Source of the DNA: Lamellibrachia columna
Taxonomy: Eukaryota > Annelida > Polychaeta > Sabellida > Siboglinidae
NCBI GenBank assembly: GCA_963662155.1
Contig: OY759269.1
Location: 15,822,763 to 15,886,762 of the forward strand
Direction: 5' to 3'
DNA: 64,000 nt
The notes under the pieces were generated by a model. That model did no database searches, was not told where the DNA came from, and saw only the letters and a program-made list of their open reading frames with translations. A program made the translations under genes and the position numbers. Below, piece by piece: positions 55,794 to 64,000 of this stretch. Positions within the stretch are counted from its first letter, which is position 1. The number at the start of each line of letters is the position of its first letter.

Positions 55794-57003
55794 TCACAAC
55801 CTACGGCTATCGAGACGGATGTTACTAAGAGCATACGCCAACATTACTGCTTGGAACGCTGCCGACAGTATCGTAAATGCCACTGATCGGCACACGTCCA
55901 CGGTCACTTCCTCTACCGTGGATGGGGTGGATGCCCACCACTGATTCGTTATTATTTGTGCAATGATTTTCTCCATCTTCATGAAACACACCTTGCGAGA
56001 TTGGTCGGCAGCGGACTCATCCTCATCGTTGTCTTCGTCCTCGACGGTCGACGTCGACGGCTTCGGTTGGGTGATGGTATGTTGATCGGCTATGCGGTCG
56101 CACCCGCCGTCTGGATTTAGGACGACGGTTTCGTCGGGGAACAAGTACAGTGTTATTGGTGATGCCCTCTCATCTTCCGTTCTTTGTGTCAGTGGTGGCG
56201 AAGCGGGGCTGAATGTGAAGTCAGCGTCATCGTCCTCATCCTCGTGAGCGGGGGATGAGGCGATAGCATCCTCATCATCAGACAAGGATTGGTACAGTTG
56301 TCCCCCCGGTATCTCCTGCGCTGCTGGTGGCGAGTCGCAGCGGTACTCCACCACTCTGGTGTCGCCATCTGCCGGGGCTGTTTTTTGGCGTTTCCACGAT
56401 GGCGTCACCTCCTCCTCATCCTCATCATCTGCCTCATACAGGTCCACTAACTGACGTTTGTATGCCCTCTGCAGTTGCGTCAGACCAGTCTATTGAACAG
56501 AAAGAACCAGTTACATTCGGCATATTTTCATCCGCGTCGCCCTGTATATCGCTGTATCGTTCGTACATACTCTTTCTAACCAATTATGTCACTTTGTGAC
56601 GCCAGTCCATGTTCCCACACGTTGCGATGACATCTATCGATAGCCATCGCAAGACGTGCATGACCATGCTGGTCGATGGTACGTAACGCTCATTATTGTC
56701 GTCCTTTAAATTCATTATACGGTTCACCTCGTTACAGGCATATCGAACGCTGGCGACCTCTAGCGCCTTATAGAAATTATTTTCGTTCGTCATGGCTTCG
56801 GATCGGTCCCGTATCCTGTCCACACCACTCACCGTAGCCTCCATATCATCGCTACTGCTTATCGATATGACATCGGTCTGTGTCGTACTATCCTCCCCCT
56901 CGTCATCTGATATTATAATTAATGGTGGCGGTGAACAACTGTCCGCCGAGGAGGAGAATAGTATTTCAGAACTATTAGAACGTAACCATTCCATTACCTT
57001 CAT
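55794..57003 (-). CDS. Spliced acidic protein of element 2
   Basis: Two exons, 57003-56593 and 56489-55794, joined through a 103-bp intron (donor GTGACA, acceptor TTCTGTTCAATAG) in phase 0, giving about 368 residues from an ATG. The same intron position and acceptor are used in element 1. Exon 1 has 'PLIIISDDEGED' and 'DVISISSSDD', both of SUMO-interacting-motif type, then a helical domain (YACNEVNRIMNLK ... WLSIDVIATCGNMDWRHK). Exon 2 is rich in Asp/Glu/Pro/Ser with the conserved 'ITLYLFPDETVVLNP' and a hydrophobic C-terminal region. A donor at GTTAGA further on would include a stop, so GTGACA is preferred. Function is unknown; a nuclear regulator is a plausible guess. Confidence 0.7.
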
Positions 57004-57078
57004 GCTTCCCTCCCTGACGACGTCACTGCTTGCAGTAGCTGCAGCAGCAGCAACGGCTGCGTCAGCCTGTCAACAGAA

Positions 57079-57549
57079 TCACACGGTGACTACTTCCACG
57101 TCTGACACCGTGTAATTTACATACTGTCCCGCTACGCGTTTCCTAATGGTCACCATGACTCGGGCCCCCCGCAACATGTCCAGTGATGCATACCGCTCGG
57201 CGTCAGACTTCATGTTCATGTATGCGTTACCCGTGAATCCCAACACCTGGACAGCCTTGTCATTAAATAAGGTTGCCCACACTTCACTGCCAATGGCGTC
57301 TTGTAGGAGGATACGCAGAGCGAACTTATACACTGCACCACGCTGCCATCGATGGATAGGACACACATACCCATTGTTTTCAGGACTCACACGTTTGTTA
57401 CACTCCTGACATGATGGATATACGATATATTTCTCTTGAACAGCCACTTGTACTATGGTTAACGGACGTGTAAATATATAATTTCCGTTACTTACCTCCC
57501 ACTCGAGTCGGCTGACTGTCATATTCATGTCGAGTTGTTGGCTGGCCAT
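57079..57549 (-). CDS. RPA-like zinc-ribbon/OB-fold ssDNA-binding protein
   Basis: A 156-residue frame from the ATG at 57549. Cys47-x2-Cys50 and Cys63-x2-His66 form a zinc ribbon, followed by an OB-type strand pattern with 'YKFALRILLQDAIGSEVWAT' (residues 74-93) and 'AVQVLGFTGNAY'. This is the layout of the C-terminal DNA-binding domain of the large RPA subunit. It would coat single strands made by strand-displacement synthesis of the polymerase. A strong donor (GAG/GTAAGT at 57495) and possible acceptors (for example near 57445) suggest that residues about 19-40 may be an intron, so the exact N-terminus is uncertain. A TATA box is at 57641-57650. The element 1 homologue is truncated. Confidence 0.72.
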   Translation of the reverse strand: MASQQLDMNMTVSRLEWEVSNGNYIFTRPLTIVQVAVQEKYIVYPSCQECNKRVSPENNGYVCPIHRWQRGAVYKFALRILLQDAIGSEVWATLFNDKAVQVLGFTGNAYMNMKSDAERYASLDMLRGARVMVTIRKRVAGQYVNYTVSDVEVVTV

Positions 57550-57640
57550 TTCTTCTTCTTCTTCTTCTCTGGTGATGCTGGTTTCTAGACGTATGCTGTG
57601 TGATCGGAGCGATTGTATGCCTCGTTCACTCTGCGCCGGG

Positions 57641-57650
57641 TTTATATAGC
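57641..57650 (-). promoter_or_regulatory. TATA box for RPA-like gene
   Basis: GCTATATAAA on the minus strand, about 95 bp before the ATG at 57549. The duplicate is at 58208-58217. Confidence 0.6.
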
Positions 57651-57709
57651 CCTCTCACTGACTGTGGCGCGCTTTCTTATCACAACCCTTGGTCGCGCGC
57701 GTGATGCTG

Positions 57710-58078
57710 CTATTGAGTGCTGGATGTCTGGTATCTCGCTGTACTCTGTTCACCGGTCTTGTCATGGTATCTCGCTGTACTCTGTTCACCGGTCTTGTCA
57801 TCGTCTCGCGTTACGTCTGGCCATCGTTTCGCTGTGGGGGGAGTCTTATGCAATCGAATGAACTCGCGTACCCGCATGAGTATATGTCCTAGCATGTTCT
57901 GACCGGCTTGACCACTGTATGTCAGTGCACTCCAGTATCCTTCCCGATTCCTTACCCATTCCTTCAAATCGGATTCCCTTGTGTCTAACAGTCGTTTACG
58001 TAGGGTTGGATCGCGATATTTAACAGCAACTAACGCATACATTACTGAATATCGTTGTTTGGTCCATGCTGCGCGTAA
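57710..58078 (-). pseudogene. Duplicated 3' half of the NADAR gene
   Basis: The first unit of the 567-bp duplication holds a copy of the NADAR C-terminal half (from 'TKQRYSVMYALVAVKYRDPT' on) without the YLSNFY and SVESAYQ parts. It has no promoter of its own and is a by-product of the duplication. Confidence 0.85.
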
Positions 58079-58276
58079 CTGACTGTCATATTCATGTCGA
58101 GTTGTTGGCTGGCCATTTCTTCTTCTTCTTCTTCTCTGGTGATGCTGGTTTCTAGACGTATGCTGTGTGATCGGAGCGATTGTATGCCTCGTTCACTCTG
58201 CGCCGGGTTTATATAGCCCTCTCACTGACTGTGGCGCGCTTTCTTATCACAACCCTTGGTCGCGCGCGTGATGCTG

Positions 58277-58867
58277 CTATTGAGTGCTGGATGTCTGGTA
58301 TCTCGCTGTACTCTGTTCACCGGTCTTGTCATGGTATCTCGCTGTACTCTGTTCACCGGTCTTGTCATCGTCTCGCGTTACGTCTGGCCATCGTTTCGCT
58401 GTGGGGGGAGTCTTATGCAATCGAATGAACTCGCGTACCCGCATGAGTATATGTCCTAGCATGTTCTGACCGGCTTGACCACTGTATGTCAGTGCACTCC
58501 AGTATCCTTCCCGATTCCTTACCCATTCCTTCAAATCGGATTCCCTTGTGTCTAACAGTCGTTTACGTAGGGTTGGATCGCGATATTTAACAGCAACTAA
58601 CGCATACATTACTGAATATCGTTGTTTGGTCCATGCTGCGCGTAACTGTTCTTTTTCTCGTATGCTCTTGCTGAGGTGTTTCGCCTGTAGACCCGTGCGC
58701 GTGGAAAGCATTTTTTCTGCGGTCTGCATGTCACCATGATGCATGCATTTACGCCACTGGTACGCACTTTCAACACTGGTAAATTCTCTATACCACACAT
58801 GTATCCTGCACACGTAGAAATTGGACAGATAATTTTTGCCGCCTCTAAAGTGTATAGGACGATTCAT
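58277..58867 (-). CDS. NADAR-domain (YbiA-like) protein
   Basis: A 196-residue protein of the NADAR family (DUF1768). Recognisable blocks are FRGGKNYLSNFY (7-18), SVESAYQWRK (31-40), TGLQAK (58-63), VKYRDPTLRKRLLDT (93-107), LKEW (112-115), YW (122-123) and GQNMLGHILMRVR (133-145). NADAR proteins bind NAD/ADP-ribose-type ligands; YbiA/RibX relatives hydrolyse N-glycosidic bonds, and some remove ADP-ribose from guanine bases. In a virus-like element this may counter host or rival ADP-ribosylation of DNA, or act in NAD metabolism (inference). The C-terminus has a doubled 12-residue repeat ending in SSTQ. A TATA-like box is at 58901-58910. It lies head-to-head with the divergent gene at 59151. 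No copy is left in element 1. Confidence 0.85.
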   Translation of the reverse strand: MNRPIHFRGGKNYLSNFYVCRIHVWYREFTSVESAYQWRKCMHHGDMQTAEKMLSTRTGLQAKHLSKSIREKEQLRAAWTKQRYSVMYALVAVKYRDPTLRKRLLDTRESDLKEWVRNREGYWSALTYSGQAGQNMLGHILMRVREFIRLHKTPPTAKRWPDVTRDDDKTGEQSTARYHDKTGEQSTARYQTSSTQ

Positions 58868-58900
58868 GGTGACTTTATGACGTTAAAATGTACAGTTACT

Positions 58901-58910
58901 GTCTTAAATA
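58901..58910 (-). promoter_or_regulatory. TATA-like box for NADAR gene
   Basis: TATTTAAGAC on the minus strand, 34 bp before the ATG at 58867. Confidence 0.45.
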
Positions 58911-59025
58911 CACGCCGTTCTAGCGCTGTCGAGTACTCGTAACCCCCGCTTTTTCCTTGTGTGATTGATGCCCGGTGTCGGTAAGCTGACAGTTGCCGGC
59001 CGCTTATCTGTTTTCTGATTAGTGT

Positions 59026-59053
59026 GGTATTGTTCCTCGGGTTACGTCAGCTG
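59026..59053. promoter_or_regulatory. E-box/CRE-like composite in divergent promoter
   Basis: TTACGTCAGCTG (59042-59053) combines an E-box (CAGCTG) with a CRE-like TGACGTAA, preceded by 'tggtattgttc'. The same pair occurs at 2654-2690 and inverted at 2042-2074. It lies between the NADAR gene and the divergent spliced gene. Confidence 0.6.
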
Positions 59054-59073
59054 TCTGGTTTATTTCTAGCATG

Positions 59074-59082
59074 GTATATATA
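59074..59082 (+). promoter_or_regulatory. TATA box for divergent spliced gene
   Basis: GTATATATA on the plus strand, 70-77 bp before the ATG at 59151. Confidence 0.65.
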
Positions 59083-59150
59083 GCTGCTGCGATCGTCGTG
59101 TCGTCATCACAACCGCCATTGCCTTCGTCGACGTAGTCGTTTACTAGATT

Positions 59151-59515
59151 ATGTCTCGTCTTCTTAGTGTTGTCGTACCGATAGAACACTTCGAAGAGTT
59201 CTTGGTCATTATGGATCTCGTGGGGGGTTCACTGCTGCCTATACTGCTTCGTGTGTGAGTATTTATATTTATATTTATATTTATATTTAATATATATATA
59301 TATATATATATTTATACTTTCATAGCTCTACATAGCTCTACATAGTTCATAACTGTTCACTTTACATACTGTTCTATCGTTCCTGTGTATACATGTCTCG
59401 CTGAGTGTTCGTCGAGTCCACGTTCCAAGTTCCATATGCAGCGGCTTGCCTAGCGATAACGCCTGCCAGTCGATCGGTTTCGTATTACATATCTCTCGTT
59501 GCTTGGTTACGTCTG

Positions 59516-59602
<87 letters not shown>

Positions 59603-60128
59603 TATGCATATTCTCACTCTGGTTGTGTCCTTTACTTACAGCATACCTCGATTTCACTGGCCTCACGTGATGGTCGAACTCCTCGAGGTTGCCATGAACC
59701 GTCGGGACAGTCAGGCTACCGTCCTATTTCGCGAACAAGTCTACGACGCCGGTCTCATGATCTCTTTCATGGATCACGTCAGTCGTTGGCGTCACGTGCT
59801 ATCTGACATACGTCACTACATCGGCGGATATCGCGCTCCCCCGGTCACCGAACCTGAATCCTGGAACGACGAATGCGACTCCTCTGTAGCTCTCATCGAC
59901 CATAGGAGGCTGTGGGGGAGTGTCATGCAAGAATTGTTGCTGTTGCATGTACCATCGCCCCTAGAACACACTTTCGGCCACATTCACAGAGGTCCCATCG
60001 ATCGCGCGGCACTGCGCCGTCGCCGCAAATCGGTTCCGCTACGAATCGCCTTGGGTCGCAAACTAACAGCCCGTTGCGTTCGTCGTTCCTTGTTAACGGC
60101 GTTCAATCGCTCGTGTGAATACGTCTAA
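59151..60128 (+). CDS. Spliced plus-strand early gene, function unknown
   Basis: The only plus-strand gene of the elements. Exon 1 (59151-59254) starts with ATG about 70 bp after a TATA box and ends at GT/GTGAGT. Exon 2 (59642-60128) follows an acceptor 'CCTTTACTTACAG'. The phase-2 junction keeps the frame, giving 196 residues. The 387-bp intron holds a long TA run (59518-59600). The protein begins with a hydrophobic, helical region of about 34 residues and is otherwise rich in His, Arg and Leu, with 'WPHVMVELLEVAMNRRDS', a short acidic patch (PESWNDECDSS), 'LEHTFGHIHRGPIDRAALRR' and a basic C-terminus. I do not recognise a family. Its place at the element's end, opposite to all other genes, suggests an early or regulatory protein. 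Confidence 0.65.
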
Positions 60129-60129
60129 C

Positions 60130-60413
60130 AATGCACATTTTAATGTTTACCTTCTTTTATTTATACTGTTTTTAATTTCTATTTCATTGTACTTGTGCTT
60201 CTTTTTCGTGTATTAAATTTTACATCGCCTTATATTCCCGTCTTGTATTGCGTTCTTGTTCCAACTGCGTGTTGGCATATTATACACATAGTCATTGTTC
60301 CCCTGCTACATTTTCTTTACTTAACGGTCCGGTTTCTATTGTCCAGTGGTTAACTTATAGCCACGCATGTCGGCTATCTATTACATATACCTTCATCGCA
60401 TTATATTTAACAG

Positions 60414-60491
<78 letters not shown>

Positions 60492-60858
60492 CATTTTGCT
60501 TGAGTTTATATACATTCCCGTCTTGTATTGCGTTCTCGTTTCCCTTTCACTGGTGTGTGCATATTATACACATAGTCCATTTTCGTCCTACTACATTTTC
60601 TTTAATGAACGGTTCGATTTCCGTCGTCCAGCGGTTATATTATAGCCATGCATGTTAGTATTAGCTCGCCACTCGGACTGGTCACTCCGTTCGGGTCAAG
60701 GTCAAGGTCACGGTGGGGTGGGTGGGTGAGTGGGTGATATTACGTGTATTTTCTTTGTTCCTATGTCCACTATCGATGACTCCTGGTTATCTTTCGTTCC
60801 TCCTCCAGTCCCTAGGGGGCGCTGTGCATGGCTGCAACCGTCAGGGGGCGCTCTGATT
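60130..60858. repeat. Right subterminal region with 280-bp direct duplication
   Basis: 'ccgtcttgtattgcgttct' (60239, 60519), 'catattatacacatagtc' (60276, 60560) and 'ggttaacttatagccacgcatgt'-type ends (60350, 60635) show two copies 280-284 bp apart, separated by a TA run (60417-60488). A box 'gtcc.ctatcgatg.ct..ggtt.tctttc' at 60763 also occurs at 54683, near the polymerase promoter. Confidence 0.7.
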
Positions 60859-60880
60859 GGCTGCGCGCGCAACCGCGGTG
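60810..60880. repeat. Candidate right terminal motif of element 2
   Basis: GGCTGCGCGCGCAACC (60859-60874) is the exact reverse complement of 6100-6115 at the left end of element 1. Two 'AGGGGGCGCT' boxes (60814, 60843) precede it. Position and orientation fit the outer ends of one element family. Confidence 0.5.
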
Positions 60881-60899
60881 GATGGGCGATATTATGGTG

Positions 60900-62000
60900 T
60901 ATTTCCTTTGAAGTCAGTCATGCGTAACCACCACATTACGTACTCAGAACCTTCTACTAACTACTGATGACACACAAGATCATTAAAACAATTGTTTTAT
61001 AACCAAAACGTCCGGTTCATTGCTGATTTCTACTGGATTAATAGGCAACGGTCCACCGAATCGAGCCGTGCACTGCTATTTCACCAGCGCCACCTTGTTT
61101 CATCCCGACGAACAAAAGTGGCTCTTCGGTGATTGGCGGCCAATTTGTGAAGTAACAACATGTCCGCGCCTGCTTTCATTGAAAACTTGAAATCATGATT
61201 ATCTTGGTGATGAAATTATTAGATTATGACATCCAGTATGCAGGGAAAAATGTGATTGTGATTGACATAATAATCACACATTGATAAAACATATATCACG
61301 TTGTTCAAATGCGTTCAATGGTACATCTGATAAACCAAAGCAATGTGAAATATGTCAAATACAATTTTTTATCGATTCTGACAGCTGGTGATACGTATGT
61401 GGCACTGCATACAACCTTTAGAAAGCCATGAACTGGTTTTGTGATTGTGTTTTACTTCATAAATGTGTATATATTTCTTCACTCGTATGTTTCTCACAAG
61501 TGGAACATATCACACAACTGTCACGTTGTGGGACATAGTCACGCCGCAAGGACAACGGCTTAGCGCCATACATCGGTGTATTTTCCCAAACCCTTGTTTA
61601 TATTCTAACCCCAGTACATTAGGGAGCTCACTTTGAGCGTCATGTTTTTGATCGTTAGATGGCGGGTAAGTATAAACGGTGGATTTCGGGATCGATTGCC
61701 GACGGAAGAACAACACGAAACTTGGTACTTTAAATTATATATTTGGTCCAATGGTTCTTCCACGACAACGACAAGAACGCAAATAACTAAAGTATTACTG
61801 TCTCAGCAACGAATACCTCATATCAACAAAAACAGTTACTGATATTTAACAGAATTCGTTACCTGAATAACAATGTTAGAATCAGAACGTAAAAATCGGC
61901 TGATCTGGCATTTGAACAACTTCGAAAGCGATTGCTTTTGTAGAGATTGTTTCAGCGCATGGTAAAATATTCGCGCAAAATTATGTATTGTACTTCCGTC
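60900..62000. other. Host-like DNA, no gene seen
   Basis: No supported exon or element. Confidence 0.4.
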
Positions 62001-62019
62001 GACAATCACACGATTTCGC

Positions 62020-63800
62020 CTTTATGTTAGTGTTATATTATGCACCAAGGGCGCCACGGGTTATTTTGGGTAGGCCCTTTTATAAAGTGTATGTGACACT
62101 TACAGCAAGAGAGATCATGACATGACATAATTTCAAGTTTCATGTATGAGGAGGTGGCCCTGCTGATCGGTAGTCGACAGTCCACCAAGTGTGTAGTGAC
62201 CTCTGTGCAACCCATGGTTATTCTTCACTGGAGCCACACAGACGTCGAGTTCATCATCCTAGGAGCAAGGAATGGTGGGTTATAGTACGCAGCCGTTTGC
62301 CCTCCTCGAATTTTGGGGTTATTTGTAGCCTAGAATTCCTTAGAAAGTATGAATTTTTCTTCGGGAATTTAATCATCTTGAAAGCATCGACGGCTCAAGC
62401 GTTTTGTGTCTAAACTGTGTTGTCAACTGTGCAGGGAGTCTTAGGATCTCACAACCAAGACAGTTAACATTACATCCCCTGTTCTGTAAACTTCACAAGA
62501 AATAATGACCACCTGATGGGGACACCATTCAAAGTATGCCATATTTTGCGCGTAGTTGCACATTCGTTCAGTAATTACAGCATATTTGAATGCTTTTAAA
62601 GTAGTTGAGTTGGTGTTCGAATGAATAGCAATGTTAGCATCAGAACGCAAAAATCGACAGATCTGACATACGAACAACTTCGAATTCGATTCCGTAAGTA
62701 TATGTAGGCGATTTGATCTGCACATTGTAAACGATTCGCGCAAAATTACGTGTTATACTTCCGTGGACAATCTCGCACGATTTCACCTTAATGTTAGTGT
62801 TATGTTATACACCAGGGGCGCCACGGGTTATTTCGGGTAGACCATTTATAAAATATATGTGATACTTAAAGCATCACAGATAATTAAATTTTTTTATAAT
62901 TTAAAATTTCATGTATGAGGAGGTGGACCTGCTGTTAAATTACTTCAATTATTATGCTGTGACTAGTTGTAATTTCAGTGCAAAAAAATTAAATAAATGC
63001 ATCCTTTTGTCACAGCCAGCTCCTCATGGAGAGGGCATCTTGAACACAGTTTTCAGTCGAAGTACTGGCCACCTGGTGGCAGGATGTGAAGAGGGCTGGT
63101 ACGCGTGGTAGATCGGCCAATCAACGATGTTTTAAGGAACCCTAATTGTTTTAAAAAAAAATGTATTGTCATCTGTGTAACATAAATGTTTTGGTTTAAA
63201 TATAATTACATGCTAAACATCAACGTTGATGGTCATTAGCAAATAGCTCAACTAAAATGTGTTGCATTGTATCTGTGTAAAAAGCGTTATATAACTGAGT
63301 AGGGATTAAAAGGGCCTAACTTCAGCCTATGTATTAGATAAAACAATGTAATCCTTTACAGCAAGCAAGCCAGCACACCAGGGTTCCATATTCGTGTGGA
63401 CAGTGCCCACTACTTTGGACAGTAACCGTCGGTCCACCAAGTCTGCATTGACCATTGTCCAATCCCAGATTGTTCTTGACTGGAGCCACACGGACGTCGT
63501 GTTCATCGCCCTCCCAGGGGCAAGGAATAATGGATAATATCACGTGGCTGTTTGTACACGTCGAGGTCAGGGTTACGTGTAGCCGAGAATTGGTTGGAAA
63601 GTGTGATTTTTTCTTCGGGAAATTAATCATCTTGAAAGCTTCGATAATTCAGATGTTTTGTGTTTACAATGTGTTGTCAACTGTGCAAGGAGGGTTAATA
63701 TCTCACAACCAAGACAGTTGACATTAAATGGCCCCTGTTCTGTAAATTTCGTAAAAAAAGAATTACCAACAGATGGGGACACCAATCAAAGTACGCCATT
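62020..63800. repeat. Interspersed direct repeat, two diverged copies
   Basis: 'gttagtgttat.ttat.caccaggggcgccacgggttatt' occurs near 62026 and 62791, and 'ggagccacac.gacgtcg.gttcatc' near 62230 and 63483 with similar downstream sequence (ttcttcgggaa.ttaatcatcttgaaagc at 62357 and 63610). The copies are in direct orientation and non-coding; the second is interrupted. Confidence 0.75.
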
Positions 63801-64000
63801 ATGTTGCGCGTAGTTGCACAGTGTTAGAGATAGAGGACCGCTGTTTTATAGCCAAATGAAAACAGTTTTGTTCTCTCCACATTGCCCGACTTCATTCAGC
63901 TGTATAAACGAGAATAGACGGTGGTGAAATTATGTGAACAGAGAGCTTTCAAGAAGTTATTGAAGCATGGCTCAATGCTTTTTAAAGTAGTTGAGTTGGT

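Larger units (their letters stand above)
57512..58645. repeat. 567-bp perfect tandem duplication
   Basis: 57512-58078 and 58079-58645 appear identical. The trinucleotide CTG is present at the start, junction and end, so microhomology may have mediated the event. The unit includes the 5' end and promoter of the RPA-like gene and the 3' half of the NADAR gene. Within each unit a 36-bp sequence (tggtatctcgctgtactctg...) is itself doubled. Confidence 0.93.
47454..60880 (-). mobile_element. Polinton/Maverick element 2 (left end missing)
   Basis: About 13.3 kb of Polinton sequence in the same orientation as element 1. Homology starts at about 47627, within the integrase gene, so protease, capsid, pX, penton and membrane-protein genes are absent. 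The right part is complete and adds RPA-like, NADAR and a divergent spliced gene, ending in a candidate terminal repeat (60859-60874 motif). The polymerase and integrase are broken; the ATPase, small basic protein, acidic, RPA-like, NADAR and divergent genes have open frames. Confidence 0.88.

Overview
The window is eukaryotic nuclear DNA, most likely from a marine invertebrate animal. A mollusc-like genome is my guess and no more. The evidence is spliced genes with GT-AG introns, abundant TG/AT/CT/TCAC microsatellites, minisatellites, CR1-like non-LTR retrotransposon debris, tRNA-derived SINEs, and one host gene with a CTHRC1-type C-terminal domain (minus strand, 22235-23832).

The outstanding content is two related but differently damaged Polinton/Maverick elements (adintovirus-like, virus-derived DNA transposons) in the same orientation. 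Element 1 occupies about 6098-20460. On the minus strand from left to right it carries an adenain-like protease, major capsid protein, basic pX-like core protein, penton-type minor capsid protein, a one-helix membrane protein, a chromodomain integrase, a 51-residue membrane protein, a conserved protein of unknown role, a frameshifted small basic protein, a packaging ATPase, a protein-primed family B DNA polymerase (split by an A13 run), a spliced acidic protein and the 3' part of an RPA-like ssDNA-binding protein. Its right end is missing. Element 2 occupies about 47627-60880. It has lost the whole capsid/protease end and the integrase ends, and its polymerase is broken by three deletions. It keeps the right, early-type end missing from element 1: a complete RPA-like gene, a NADAR-domain gene, a divergently transcribed spliced gene and a candidate terminal repeat. 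The two copies are complementary and show a family gene map of about 22 kb. A third, tiny remnant (about 1440-2760) holds a 49-bp piece of the protease gene and repeated promoter-like motifs.

Expected division of labour (known for the superfamily, inferred here): integrase, polymerase and the RPA-like protein for integration and replication; MCP, penton, pX, ATPase and protease for particle assembly. The NADAR protein, the SIM-like acidic protein and the tandem exon-like modules at 55240-55656 are accessory functions I would not expect in a textbook Polinton. Late genes are tightly packed with stop/start overlaps, and several have TATA boxes; one TATA box overlaps the stop codon of the upstream gene in both elements. 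Early genes have short introns and repeat arrays (palindrome ACCGTACGGT units, 24-bp Myb-like repeats) and flank a conserved block of about 95 bp.

Layout: 1-2760 remnant and 20-bp repeats; 3390-6045 microsatellite, 62-bp minisatellite, 270-bp satellite, AT run; 6098-20460 element 1; 20461-46900 host DNA (CTHRC1-like gene, LINE, SINEs, dispersed repeats, large inverted and direct duplications, TCAC array); 46900-47447 LINE 3' end; 47454-60880 element 2; 60900-64000 host DNA with a duplicated repeat.
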